The notes: a model not told the origin generated them from the letters alone. A stretch of DNA of 64,000 nucleotides from Sorlinia euscelidii (GCF_036452155.1 NZ_JAWJZY010000003.1); one strand, 5' to 3'. Shown: positions 9,586-18,804, numbered from the stretch's first letter. Made by a program: numbers and translations.

Positions 9586-10092
9586 TCATTTCGGCTGACA
9601 GATGCCGGTCTTGCGAATAATGGTGATGGCAGCCGGGTCACCGTCGAGGGCTCTTTTGATCATCAGGCTGCATGCTTTGCGGGGCTGTTCCAGATAGGTG
9701 GAGGCCGCATTGCCCGCATTTGCGTAATCCAGGCCGGCATCGACAAGCTTATTCATGATCGACTGATACAGTATCTCGTGTGCATTTTCAGGCGTGTCTC
9801 TGAGGATGAGGTCAAAATAGGGCTCCGTCTTTATTTTACGCAGCGTGCAATTCAGGATTTTAACGTGATCGGCCGGATAAATCCCGCCCCCATGCCCGCC
9901 ATAAGTCAGGGGGGTGCCGTCCGGCTTGCCCTCATAAGCGTGGATCAATTCCAGCACTGTGCCTTTCTTCCCGTCAAGATCATCGCCCGGGATGGTTTTG
10001 ATGACGACGCCCCGGCACTCATCTGCCAGAGCATTGTGGGTGGAAAGTGACATGGCAATGGTGACGCAGAATAATTTGAGAGAGAGTCTCAT
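9586..10092 (-). CDS. secreted protein of unknown function with four cysteines
   Basis: I do not recognise this 168-residue protein. It begins with a signal peptide (MRLSLKLFCVTIAMSLSTHNALA, probable cut after ALA). The mature part has exactly four cysteines (in DECRG, LNCTLR, KACSLM and GICQPK), which could make two disulfides in the periplasm. There is a glycine-rich patch, YGGHGGGIYP, and a helical C-terminal half. It is convergent with the permease gene and sits 165 bases from the tRNA-Val gene. Codon use looks like that of its neighbours. It is probably a real, lineage-specific periplasmic protein; no function is proposed. Confidence 0.65.
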   Translation of the reverse strand: MRLSLKLFCVTIAMSLSTHNALADECRGVVIKTIPGDDLDGKKGTVLELIHAYEGKPDGTPLTYGGHGGGIYPADHVKILNCTLRKIKTEPYFDLILRDTPENAHEILYQSIMNKLVDAGLDYANAGNAASTYLEQPRKACSLMIKRALDGDPAAITIIRKTGICQPK

Positions 10093-10257
10093 GACATGAA
10101 TTTCCCGATCACGCTTGATGAAGGGGCCAGCATCTCAGGCTCTCCACCTGGGATCCATTAAAACTTTTTCGGACCGGTATCTCCCTGACCGCGCCACAGG
10201 CGTGACCCGCGCGCGACGCGATTTTTACTGACACGAAGTTTGGGAAATGGATCGAAC

Positions 10258-10332
10258 TGGTGGGTGCGACAGGGATTGAACCTGTGACCCCTGCCGTGTG
10301 AAGGCAGTGCTCTACCGCTGAGCTACGCACCC
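10258..10332 (-). tRNA. tRNA-Val, anticodon CAC
   Basis: On the minus strand the sequence folds as a complete 75-base cloverleaf. The seven-base acceptor stem is GGGTGCG/CGCACCC, the D-arm is GCTC...GAGC, the anticodon stem is CTGCC/GGCAG with loop TTCACAC, and the T-arm is ACAGG-TTCAATC-CCTGT. The 3' CCA is encoded. The anticodon CAC reads the valine codon GTG. It is 64 bases downstream of the 628-residue unknown gene on the same strand. Confidence 0.96.
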
Positions 10333-10349
10333 CAGTTGCGATGCCGGGA

Positions 10350-10378
10350 TCACTATCAAACTCGGCACCGTGTGACAA
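10350..10378 (-). promoter_or_regulatory. possible promoter of the tRNA-Val gene
   Basis: On the minus strand TTGTCA (10378-10373) is a five-of-six match to a -35 box. After 17 bases comes TAGTGA (10355-10350) as a weak -10. The -10 ends 17 bases before the mature tRNA, a fitting distance for a short leader. The weak -10 keeps this tentative; the tRNA could also be read through from the upstream gene. Confidence 0.33.
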
Positions 10379-10396
10379 GCCACTTGCGGGAAAATC

Positions 10397-12283
10397 TCAG
10401 AACCCGAACATGTGATCGAGCGAGAAACCGGCCTTCGCATTCATCTGGCCATGATAGCCGAATAGGCGGCATGTCATGTCGCGGATGAGGACATAGCCCC
10501 CCTCTCCGGCTTTCCCGATCAGGTCTCGGCCGAATATCTCATCCGGCCAGATGATTGCTGAGCCCGATGGCGCGATATGGATCGCTTTCTGCGCGATTTC
10601 CGTGCCGTCCCGCGCCACGAGATGCAGGATCGTTTCGGAGGGCGCTCCCCCTTCAAGGGATGTCGGGTAAATGAGGTGACTGAAACTGCGCATCCCCGCC
10701 TGACCTAATTTAAGGAAGAGCCGAGTCGTTAAACCTGGCGGCGGCCCGGTATAGGATTGCGGCTCGTTGCGCCAAGTCATGAGTGTATTGAAGATATGCG
10801 CACCGAAGCTTGTTTCAGCCGCATGTCCAGTGGTGCGGTCACGATAGCGCAACATGGCGTGCAGCCAGCCATCCGCCGCGCCGCCATCACGGTAATCATA
10901 AACAAGCTCCCCATGCCCTTCATGCGGCATGAGCTCATGCATGGCGAAAGCTGCTGCGTGATGACGCGGGAGATTGCCGAGAAATTCCTGCCGGACCTGC
11001 CTCCCCTGCCGGTCAAATAAATCCACCCGCACGGGGAGATGAGTCACTTGCTCCGACATGGGGTTGGGCTGCAGGAAGGTCGTATATTTTGCGGGGTCAA
11101 GCACGGGGAACGGCATGATAAATCCGCGCCCCATCCATGCAGGCATTTTTGCAATGGTGGGGTCGGGCTTGAGGTCCTGTCGCTCAATATTGAGGTGCGC
11201 GATCCGCGTCAGGCCGCGTTGCACCACCTCATAACGCGGCCGCACAATATGATTACCCGCGCGCAATTCAAGCTGGGCCGGCCATTTGACGTCCGGCATC
11301 AGCTCCCCCACATCCAGCCGATAGGTCCCGAAAGCCGGGATCTCGACGGTGACAGGGTATTCCCGCGTGTCACCCATACGGTTTAACGAAATCTCACCCG
11401 GGCTGATGGAAGAGGCGTGACTATTCTGGACCCAGAGAATAATCTGCTCCTCATCATCCGGCGCAGGCAAGGTCGCGAAGCGGGGTGACGGCCATGCATT
11501 GGCGTCATGAGTGACGGAGAGGCTCGCATCACGCCCTCGCCCATAGATATCGAGTGCATATTTGACGGTGTCATGCCCCCGCGCGCCCAGAACATGCAGA
11601 AATAACTGCCCGCAAAAAGCCGGGAGGGCGAAGCGTTTTCTGACTTCCTGGCTGTCAATGATCAAGCCCGCGCCGGGGGCTGTCATTTGGTCCTCCCATT
11701 CGGCAATGACGCGCCCAACCCCGTCATAAAGACGAAACCAATAGCGCACATTTGTCGCGCCGTAATGGCCCCAGTAATTGGCGGCGACGAGGCGCGTGGA
11801 GAGTTGGTCATCATCGCGGAAGAAAGCAAAATTTGTCGCGAAGTTAAGTTTATCGAGATAATTCTGCTTATTGCTGAGCATGGCCTCCGGCAAACGGGCC
11901 CCACCGAGCGTGATGATCTGCTGATCTTCCCGTGTCACGCGGGAGAGGCGAGACCGTGTTTTAGCGTCATCAAATGAGAGGGCGAGTATGTGGGTGGCGT
12001 TACTCTGCGCAATGTCAAACAGAGGCTGGAAAACGCCGCCTCTGCCATCATCCCTCCCGACTTCTTCAGACCGATGGGTGAAGAAACCGTAACCCGGCTT
12101 GAAGGCCGGGTAAAGCGCCAGGAAATTGGAAGCCTCATGATCAGGGTCATAGATCGCGAGGCGCGCCCCGTTGCCGAGGTCAGCGCCTATTTTTCGGATA
12201 AGTGACGCGGCGAGAGGATGGGCGATGGCTTTGTAAAAAACATTGCCACCCCGTTGAGGCGTGAAGGTGCTGATATCGAGCAT
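10397..12283 (-). CDS. conserved-looking protein of unknown function, partner of the ELM1-family gene
   Basis: I cannot assign this 628-residue protein. It has no signal peptide and no membrane helix, so it is probably cytoplasmic. It looks beta-rich and seems to contain about four loosely repeated segments: a strand with a D-x-x-G turn (RLYDGVGRVIAEWE; VDLFDRQGRQV; LVARDGTEIAQ), then a hydrophobic stretch with a conserved acidic spot (SQEVRKRF; VGELMPD; MHELMPH; PDEIFG), then a glycine and further strands ending near a phenylalanine/histidine. The C-terminus ends FSLDHMFGF. The start ATG has GAGGA five bases upstream and lies 35 bases after the ELM1-family stop, so the two are probably co-transcribed and functionally linked. 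Intact, with normal codon use. Confidence 0.7.
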   Translation of the reverse strand: MLDISTFTPQRGGNVFYKAIAHPLAASLIRKIGADLGNGARLAIYDPDHEASNFLALYPAFKPGYGFFTHRSEEVGRDDGRGGVFQPLFDIAQSNATHILALSFDDAKTRSRLSRVTREDQQIITLGGARLPEAMLSNKQNYLDKLNFATNFAFFRDDDQLSTRLVAANYWGHYGATNVRYWFRLYDGVGRVIAEWEDQMTAPGAGLIIDSQEVRKRFALPAFCGQLFLHVLGARGHDTVKYALDIYGRGRDASLSVTHDANAWPSPRFATLPAPDDEEQIILWVQNSHASSISPGEISLNRMGDTREYPVTVEIPAFGTYRLDVGELMPDVKWPAQLELRAGNHIVRPRYEVVQRGLTRIAHLNIERQDLKPDPTIAKMPAWMGRGFIMPFPVLDPAKYTTFLQPNPMSEQVTHLPVRVDLFDRQGRQVRQEFLGNLPRHHAAAFAMHELMPHEGHGELVYDYRDGGAADGWLHAMLRYRDRTTGHAAETSFGAHIFNTLMTWRNEPQSYTGPPPGLTTRLFLKLGQAGMRSFSHLIYPTSLEGGAPSETILHLVARDGTEIAQKAIHIAPSGSAIIWPDEIFGRDLIGKAGEGGYVLIRDMTCRLFGYHGQMNAKAGFSLDHMFGF

Positions 12284-12318
12284 AACATCCTCAAATCCGT
12301 GTCAAACCGGCGGGGAAG

Positions 12319-13247
12319 CTAGCCCAGCAGGCGCTTTCTTACTTCTTCGACCGCAATTTCCGTGTCGTCAAGCGGGGAAACGTCCCAGGGGCGCCAATCC
12401 GGCGTAAAGGGTCGGACGCGATCCAGACGGGTCAGGCCCTCCACAAAGGTTGAAATGCGTCGTGACCGTCCAGGCAGGGGGATGATCTGAACGGGTGCCT
12501 TCGTGGCCACCGCCTCTGAAATCATGGACACGCTGTCCGTCGTGACCGCGACCATATCCGCCAATGCCAGCATGCCGAGATACGGGTCATCGCCCTCATC
12601 GCCCCAGATATAGACATCAAGACCTTCAAGTTCCGACGTCAAAGCCGCAAGCGCCTGCCTGTCCGTGCGACGTGAGGGCGTGACGGCAAGCGCGATATTC
12701 TGTTGCCGCACCATCTGTGCCAGGCTTTGGCCAATCAGGCGGCCCTCCTCATGCCCAAGGCGGAAGCGCCCGTTCGACCCGCCAAGCATGACGCAAAGGA
12801 GGGGCCGACCCGCCCGTTGCAAACGCGCCGCCCACTCAGCCCGCGCCGAGGCGAGGCGGTCGGAGGTGACATTGTGCAGAGCGGTGCGGATGGAGATGAC
12901 GTTGGGCCCTGAGATATCGTCGTGATGATTGGCGATGATGAGGTCAAATTGATCGAAGCCCATGCGCGGATTCTGAACCTGAACGAGTTTCAGTCCCGTC
13001 TTCCGACGAAGGGCCGCGCCTATCGCGCCGCCGCGCCCCCGATACTGAGGAGCCATTGCGTGTCCGGCGCAAGTTGGATTGGCGCGGCCGCTTTAAGGGG
13101 GTCGGGGCAAAACCGTGTTGGCAGGTGACGCCACATGCCCTTAAGCAGGATGGTATGGAAATCGGGTTCAACACCCAGCCGGTGCAGCAGCCCTTCAGCC
13201 TGCGCACGCATCCCGGCGAAATTTTCACTGATAACCGCGACTGACAT
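12319..13247 (-). CDS. ELM1-family (DUF1022) protein (one frameshift)
   Basis: The protein belongs to the bacterial branch of the 'mitochondrial fission ELM1' family, whose biochemical role is unknown but whose fold is thought to resemble GT-B glycosyltransferases. Restored length is 309 residues. Family features are QNPRMGFDQFDLIIANHHD, the VMLGGSNGRFRLG glycine-rich turn, the TPSRRTD motif, and AVTTDSVSMISEAVATKAPV with a carboxy-terminal GRSRR. The frame breaks in a C5 run at 13036-13040; one added base turns LLSIGGAAAR into LLSIGGRGGAIGAALRRK. ATG 13247 (MSVAVISENFAGM) is the likely start, diverging from the helicase gene. It is followed by the 628-residue unknown. Family call good; function open. 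Confidence 0.8.
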
Positions 13248-13291
13248 GTTCGCTCTTTGCGCCAGACGCTCATTTTTGGCAAGAAGTGAAT

Positions 13292-14419
13292 ATGACGCCC
13301 GATACAAACCTTTCAGATTTTGGTTTCGACCCCCGACTTTGCGCCGCCATGGCGCGTGAGGGTGTCGCGCATCCGAATGAGGTGCAGGTCAAATCCTGGC
13401 CGCATCTCCTCTCCGGGCGGGATGTCATTCTGACGGCGCAGACAGGCTCGGGGAAGACCATCACCTATCTCGCCGCTTTGTTGCAGAGGCTCATGGCGCC
13501 AACCGCCGCCAACCCAATCCCGGCACCTCAGGCGCTGATCCTGTCTCCGACGCGGGAGCTGGCGATGCAGATTGCCGGCATTTTACGCAATCTGGCCCGC
13601 CCTTTCGGGATCTCATCCGTGGTCATCATGGGGGGTGAGGACCGCGCGCGCCAGATAAAAAAGTTGGAAAGCGGGGCGCGGATCATGGTGGCAACACCGG
13701 GTCGATTAATTGACCTCCGGCGTGACGGTGCTGTGACCTTGTCTCACATCGCGACGCTGATTATCGATGAGGTTGATCGCTTGCTGGATGAGGGTTTCGC
13801 CGCGGAAGTGTTGGAAATTGCCGCAGGCTGTGCCGATGACGCGCAACTCATCCTGTGTTCAGCGACTTTTCCGGCAGCGTTAAAGGATCTGACACAGCAG
13901 ATACGCCCGAAAGGCTTCATACGGGTTGACGTCAAGCCTGAAGCCGCCATGCCGCGCCAGATGCACCACCAACTCGCCTTTATCACCGGTCAGGTTAAGG
14001 GCGATCTGCTTCTGGCAAGTCTACAAGCGCGCCGCGGGCGGGCCATTATTTTTGTCAATATGAAGGCCGAGATCGATGCGGTGACGCGGTTTCTGCGGAA
14101 GGCGGGCGTCATGGCCGATATATTGCACGGCGACATGCGCCAGGCGGCGCGTACTAAAGCGTTACGTCATTTCAGCGAGGGGCGTGACCATATTCTCGTC
14201 ACAACAGATGTCGCGGCGCGCGGGTTGGATATTAATGATGTCGGGCTTGTGGTGAATTACGATTTTCCACCCAGTGTCGAAACTTACATCCACCGTGCGG
14301 GCCGCACGGCCCGGGCCGGGTCGCGCGGTCTCGCCATCAGTTTCTGCGGGCCGGAAAAGCGCCATCTTGTGCGCGAAGTGGAGAAAGCGACGAAAATCCG
14401 GCTTAAAGTCATCGCCTGA
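13292..14419 (+). CDS. DEAD-box family ATP-dependent RNA helicase with DEVD motif
   Basis: This RNA-remodelling ATPase of 375 residues consists of the two RecA-like domains with almost no C-terminal tail. Motifs in order are: Q-motif region FGFDPRLCAAMAREG, motif I AQTGSGKT, Ia PTRELAMQ, Ib TPGR, II IDEVDRLLDEGF, III CSATFP, V TTDVAARGLD and VI HRAGRTARAG. Motif II reads DEVD and not DEAD; the third position is the only change and catalytic D and E remain. AAGAAG precedes ATG 13292, which I prefer over GTG 13286. It resembles RhlE-type proteins, but the exact subfamily is not certain. It is divergent from the ELM1-family gene by 44 bases. Confidence 0.9.
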   Translation: MTPDTNLSDFGFDPRLCAAMAREGVAHPNEVQVKSWPHLLSGRDVILTAQTGSGKTITYLAALLQRLMAPTAANPIPAPQALILSPTRELAMQIAGILRNLARPFGISSVVIMGGEDRARQIKKLESGARIMVATPGRLIDLRRDGAVTLSHIATLIIDEVDRLLDEGFAAEVLEIAAGCADDAQLILCSATFPAALKDLTQQIRPKGFIRVDVKPEAAMPRQMHHQLAFITGQVKGDLLLASLQARRGRAIIFVNMKAEIDAVTRFLRKAGVMADILHGDMRQAARTKALRHFSEGRDHILVTTDVAARGLDINDVGLVVNYDFPPSVETYIHRAGRTARAGSRGLAISFCGPEKRHLVREVEKATKIRLKVIA

Positions 14420-14484
14420 AAAGAGGTGATATTGACCTGTCCCTCTGTCGGGCGGCGGTGCACGCCGCCCGGATGATGCCTGCC

Positions 14485-15789
14485 TCAGGCAGAGGGATAG
14501 GCACCTTTGTAAATCGGGAAGCGACGGCAAAGTGCCTTGACCTCCTCATGCACGCGGGTCTCAACAGCATCCTGCGACGCAGTGTCATGCGCGGAGAGCA
14601 CTTCATCAATCATCCGCCCGATGTCGTGGAATTCCGCAACGCCAAACCCGCGTGAGGTCGCGGCTGGGCTGCCGAGGCGGATGCCAGAGGTGACAAAGGG
14701 TTTTTCCGGGTCAAAAGGCACGGCGTTTTTATTGGCCGTCATCCCTGCCCTCTCCAAAGCCGCTTCCGCCACTTTACCGGTGACTTTCTTCGGGCGCAGA
14801 TCGACAAGGGCGAGGTGACAATCCGTGCCACCCGTCACAATATCAAAACCGCGTTCTTTCAGCGCATCCGCGAGAGCCTGCGCATTGGCGAGAACCGACT
14901 GCTGGTAGGACTTGAAGGCGGGTTGCAACGCCTCCCCAAATGCGACGGCCTTGGCGGCGATGACATGCATGAGCGGCCCACCCTGGAGCCCGGGAAACAC
15001 AGCGGAATTCACCTTTTTGGCGAGTTCCTCATCATTTGTCAGCACGACACCGCCGCGCGGGCCGCGCAACGTTTTATGTGTTGTACTGGTCACGATATGC
15101 GCATGGGGCACCGGGTTGGGGAACAGCCCAGCCGCTACCAGCCCTGCAAAATGGGCCATATCGACCATGAGGTAAGCGCCGACCTCATCCGCGATCTGAC
15201 GGAAATGCGCGAAGTCGATGACCCTCGGATAGGCGGAGCCCCCGGCAATGATGATTTTGGGCTTGTGCTGACGCGCGAGACGCGCCACCTCCTCCATATC
15301 GATCCGCCCATCTTCAGCCCGCACGCCATATTGCACGGGCTTGAACCATTTGCCTGAATAATTCGGTGCGGCGCCATGGGTCAGATGCCCTCCGGTGGCC
15401 AGGCTCATCCCCATAATCGTGTCACCCGGTGCAGCCATGGCCATGAAGGCCGCCATATTGGCATTGGCGCCGGAATGTGGCTGCACATTGGCGAATTTCG
15501 CACCGAAAATACGGGTCAGCCGGTCAATCGCGAGTGTTTCAACCTTATCAACTTCGACGCAGCCACCGTAATAGCGTTTCCCCGGCAGGCCCTCCGCATA
15601 TTTATTGGTAAGGACAGAGCCCTGACTTTCCAGCACGGCGAGGGACACAATGTTTTCCGAAGCGATCAGCTCGATCCCATCCTGCTGACGCACAAGCTCC
15701 TGGTGAAGGATATCCGCGACTTCTTTGTCGGATTGAGCAAGATTGCCTAAATAAAATTTTGAAAGGTCAGGATGCGCGGCGGAACACAT
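14485..15789 (-). CDS. glyA: serine hydroxymethyltransferase
   Basis: This PLP enzyme interconverts serine and glycine while loading one-carbon units on tetrahydrofolate. The 434-residue protein has the usual N-terminal HQELVRQQDGIELIASEN segment, the YAEGLPGKRYYGG substrate loop and the PLP lysine K239 in STTHKTLRGPRGG. The C-terminus RFPIYKGAY is also typical. It is convergent with the helicase gene and divergent, over about 120 bases, from the permease-hemB-yraN unit. Glycine is the precursor of 5-aminolevulinate in alphaproteobacteria, so this neighbourhood could join glycine and heme metabolism; that link is my inference. No riboswitch is evident in the short upstream gap. Confidence 0.97.
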   Translation of the reverse strand: MCSAAHPDLSKFYLGNLAQSDKEVADILHQELVRQQDGIELIASENIVSLAVLESQGSVLTNKYAEGLPGKRYYGGCVEVDKVETLAIDRLTRIFGAKFANVQPHSGANANMAAFMAMAAPGDTIMGMSLATGGHLTHGAAPNYSGKWFKPVQYGVRAEDGRIDMEEVARLARQHKPKIIIAGGSAYPRVIDFAHFRQIADEVGAYLMVDMAHFAGLVAAGLFPNPVPHAHIVTSTTHKTLRGPRGGVVLTNDEELAKKVNSAVFPGLQGGPLMHVIAAKAVAFGEALQPAFKSYQQSVLANAQALADALKERGFDIVTGGTDCHLALVDLRPKKVTGKVAEAALERAGMTANKNAVPFDPEKPFVTSGIRLGSPAATSRGFGVAEFHDIGRMIDEVLSAHDTASQDAVETRVHEEVKALCRRFPIYKGAYPSA

Positions 15790-15910
15790 AAGAATTTTCC
15801 CTCATCAGAGCGCTTGAAAATGATGGCGTTATGGACTTTGACTTCATATCCCATATTATCAGTCATCGCCATCCTGACGAGACGGGATGGCGTTCGTTAA
15901 GGATAGTTTT

Positions 15911-17377
15911 ATGCCCGTTAAGGCGAAATCGTTACTGCGCCGTAAATCGATCGACCAGGATATTTACGATTCGCGTCATTCTGCAATGCGGCGCGTCATC
16001 GGTCCGTCCGGCCTGATCGCGCTGGGTGTGGGCACGATTGTGGGCGCCGGTCTCTTTTCCCTCACGGGTGTCGCGGCGGGCCAACATGCAGGCCCCGCCG
16101 TGGTCCTCTCTTTCCTGATCGCGTCCATCGCGTGCGCCTTGGTCGGGTTATGTTATGCGGAACTGGCGAGCATGATCCCAAGTGCGGGTTCAGCCTATTC
16201 CTATACTTACGCGACCCTTGGTGAGTTGATTGCCTGGATTATCGGCTGGGATCTGATCCTGGAATATACAGTCGGCGGCGCGGCCGTGTCCGTCAGTTGG
16301 TCAAGCTATTTTGCCTCGCTCGTGCATCAATGGGGCATCTCAATCGACCCGCGCCTGCTGACCTCACCTTTTCTGATGACGACTTTGGCGGACGGGACAT
16401 CTGCCCATGGTTGGGTCAACCTGCCCGCCATGATCGCCCTGACCCTGATCAGCCTCCTTCTGGTCCGCGGTATCTCGGGCTCGTTGCTTTTCAATAATTT
16501 TGTCGTGTTTCTTAAAATCGGCGTGATTGTTCTACTTGTTATCTTCTGCGCCCCCCACGTCAATTTTGCGAATTTCCACCCCTTCCTGCCGAAAAATGAC
16601 GGTCATTTCGGAAGTTTCGGGTTCTCCGGCGTGTTGCAGGCTTCCGGGATGATGTTCTTTGCTTATCTCGGCTTCGACATCATCGCCACAACCGCGCAGG
16701 AAACACGCGATCCTGAAAAAACCATGCCGATCGGCATCCTCGGCAGTCTGATCGTGTGCACAATCCTCTTCGTTGTTTTTGCCTTTGTGCTGACAGGGGT
16801 GGTTAATTATAAATCATTGGCCGATGATGCCAGCCCGGTCGCGACCGCGATCGACGTCACCCATCTCGATTGGTTGCAGACCGTCGTCAAAATCAGCCTT
16901 CTCTTTGGTTATGCGGCAACGCTGATCGGCGTCATGCTCGGCCAGGCCCGCGTTTTTTATGCAATGAGCCGTGACGGGCTTCTGCCGAAAGCGGTTGGGT
17001 ATGTCAGCCCCAAGACCGGCGCGCCCGTCATGGGTCACGTCATCACGTGGCTGCTGGCGGCGTTTCTTGCCGCGCTCTTTCCCATCTGGGTGCTAGGGGT
17101 GATGGTGTCGATCGGCACGCTTTTCGCGTTTGTTCTGGTCTGTGCCGGTGTGATCTATCTGCGTATCCATGAGCCGCATCGCCCCCGGGCCTTCACCGTG
17201 CCGGGTGGGCTGACCGTGCCGATATTGGGCATTATCGTCTGTGTCGGCATGATTGTCACGCTTGACATCATGACCTGGCTTCGTCTGGCTGTATGGCTCG
17301 CACTCGGCATACTCGTCTATGTTTTTTATGGTCGGCGGCATAGCCGTCTGGCCAATGCGCGCCTTCGGGAGGATTAA
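15911..17377 (+). CDS. APC-superfamily amino acid permease, first gene of a hemB unit
   Basis: This is a second CAT-like inner-membrane amino-acid transporter, related to the one at 8026-9558. The 488-residue product has about twelve membrane helices with the helix 1 motif GVGTIVGAGLFSLTG, AELASMIPSAGSAYSYTYA after helix 2, FFAYLGFDIIATTAQETRDP at helix 6 and FYAMSRDGLLP. The start is ATG 15911, which has TAAGGA seven bases upstream; the in-frame ATG 15887 has no ribosome site. It ends five bases before hemB, so the two are almost surely co-transcribed. The substrate is unknown; a heme precursor or glycine would fit the position but nothing in the sequence proves it. Confidence 0.87.
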   Translation: MPVKAKSLLRRKSIDQDIYDSRHSAMRRVIGPSGLIALGVGTIVGAGLFSLTGVAAGQHAGPAVVLSFLIASIACALVGLCYAELASMIPSAGSAYSYTYATLGELIAWIIGWDLILEYTVGGAAVSVSWSSYFASLVHQWGISIDPRLLTSPFLMTTLADGTSAHGWVNLPAMIALTLISLLLVRGISGSLLFNNFVVFLKIGVIVLLVIFCAPHVNFANFHPFLPKNDGHFGSFGFSGVLQASGMMFFAYLGFDIIATTAQETRDPEKTMPIGILGSLIVCTILFVVFAFVLTGVVNYKSLADDASPVATAIDVTHLDWLQTVVKISLLFGYAATLIGVMLGQARVFYAMSRDGLLPKAVGYVSPKTGAPVMGHVITWLLAAFLAALFPIWVLGVMVSIGTLFAFVLVCAGVIYLRIHEPHRPRAFTVPGGLTVPILGIIVCVGMIVTLDIMTWLRLAVWLALGILVYVFYGRRHSRLANARLRED

Positions 17378-17382
17378 ACGCG

Positions 17383-18372
17383 ATGGCTTTCCCCGCGACC
17401 CGGATGCGACGGAACCGCGTCGATGATTTCACGCGGCGCCTTGTGCGCGAAACATGTCTGACGACGGATCACCTGATCTGGCCGATTTTCGTCTGTGAGG
17501 GGCAAAACCATCATTCCGCCATCAAGGCGATGCCTGGCGTCGCGCGCGTCAGTGTGGATCGCCTGAAGGCTCATCTTGCCGAAGCGGTGGCTCTGGGCAT
17601 CCCGGCGATCGCGATTTTCCCCGTGACGCCGGAACATCTGCGGGATGCGGTCGGAAGTGAGGCGGAAAATCCGGATAACCTGATCTGTCGTGCCGCACGG
17701 GAAATCAAGAAACATTACCCGGATCTCGGCATTATCGGTGACGTCGCGCTCGACCCTTACACGGATCACGGCCATGACGGCCTCATCTCCGGCGAGGAAA
17801 TCGTGAATGACGCGACGCTTGAGGTTCTGGCGCGGCAGGCTGTCAATCAGGCCCGGGCCGGCATCGACATCATCGCGCCGTCAGACATGATGGATGGACG
17901 GGTCGGCGTGATCCGGCGCGCCCTTGATCAAGAGGGCTTCCAAAATACCCGTATCATGTCCTATGCCGCGAAATATGCCAGTGCCTTTTACGGCCCTTTC
18001 CGGGAAGCGTTGCAATCTGGCGGTCGCCTGAAGGGGGATAAGAAGACCTATCAGATGGACCCGGCCAATACGGATGAGGCCCTGAGGGAAGTCGCTCTTG
18101 ACCTTGAGGAAGGCGCGGATATGGTAATGGTCAAACCCGGTATGCCCTACCTCGATATCATCCATCGTGTCCGCACCACATTTAAGGTGCCGCTCTTCGC
18201 CTATCAGGTTTCAGGCGAGTATGCGATGCTGGCAAATGCCTTCGAGGTCGGCCTGCTGGATCGGGAAAAAACAATCCTGGAGAGTCTGATCGCTTTCCGA
18301 CGCGCGGGGTGTCACGGCGTGCTGACGTACTTCGCGGTGGAAGCGGCGCGGATTTTGCAGAAGCAAAAGTGA
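17383..18372 (+). CDS. hemB: delta-aminolevulinic acid dehydratase (porphobilinogen synthase)
   Basis: The enzyme condenses two 5-aminolevulinate molecules to porphobilinogen, the second step of tetrapyrrole synthesis. The 329-residue protein has both active-site lysines: K197 in SYAAKYASAFYGPFR and the Schiff-base lysine K251 in MVKPGMPYLD. The metal region reads DVALDPYTDHGHDG with no cysteines, so it is the magnesium-type and not the zinc-type enzyme. The gene begins five bases after the permease stop and its TGA overlaps the GTG of yraN (GTGA). The identification is secure. Confidence 0.97.
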   Translation: MAFPATRMRRNRVDDFTRRLVRETCLTTDHLIWPIFVCEGQNHHSAIKAMPGVARVSVDRLKAHLAEAVALGIPAIAIFPVTPEHLRDAVGSEAENPDNLICRAAREIKKHYPDLGIIGDVALDPYTDHGHDGLISGEEIVNDATLEVLARQAVNQARAGIDIIAPSDMMDGRVGVIRRALDQEGFQNTRIMSYAAKYASAFYGPFREALQSGGRLKGDKKTYQMDPANTDEALREVALDLEEGADMVMVKPGMPYLDIIHRVRTTFKVPLFAYQVSGEYAMLANAFEVGLLDREKTILESLIAFRRAGCHGVLTYFAVEAARILQKQK

Positions 18373-18743
18373 CGTTGCGCCGGGCGCTGCGTGGCGCGGA
18401 TGCCTATCGGCGTGGTCTCGCGGCGGAAGATCGCGTCGCACGCCTGTTTCAAGAAGAAGGCTGCGACATCCTCGCGCGACGCCAACGTACGCCATTTGGT
18501 GAAATTGACCTGATTGTCGCCGATCCCGGTCACCTCGTTTTTGTAGAGATTAAAGCGCGTCGCCACCTGACGGAGGCCGCGCAAAGCCTCTCACCCCGTC
18601 AGGCACAGCGCATTATACAGGCCGCGACATTCTGCCTTGAAACAGAACCTTGCTGGCAGCGTGACGCAACACGATTTGACCTCATCATCATCGATGAATT
18701 GCACGAAATCCGCCGCATCAAAGACGTTTTTCGGCTGATATGA
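18369..18743 (+). CDS. yraN: YraN/UPF0102 family endonuclease-fold protein
   Basis: The 124-residue protein belongs to UPF0102, a small family with a PD-(D/E)xK nuclease fold and possible links to DNA processing; its role is not established. The conserved core is FGEIDLIVADPGHLVFVEIK, where the D and the E-x-K would be the metal ligands. The N-terminal AAEDRVARLFQEEG and FDLIIIDE are also family-typical. The start is GTG 18369, which overlaps the hemB stop by four bases; longer readings that begin inside hemB are not needed. It ends the permease-hemB-yraN unit. Confidence 0.87.
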   Translation: MTLRRALRGADAYRRGLAAEDRVARLFQEEGCDILARRQRTPFGEIDLIVADPGHLVFVEIKARRHLTEAAQSLSPRQAQRIIQAATFCLETEPCWQRDATRFDLIIIDELHEIRRIKDVFRLI

Positions 18744-18804
18744 TGTTATCGGACGGGATATGTAACATCGGCGCCCCTCCAGTCAGGCCGGGCGATGTCA
18801 GCGT

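Noticed and set aside
10109..10378. 89-codon reading on the minus strand across the tRNA-Val gene
   Set aside because: It translates the tRNA itself (a well-known false-protein pattern) and has no ribosome site or family; the tRNA explains the conservation.
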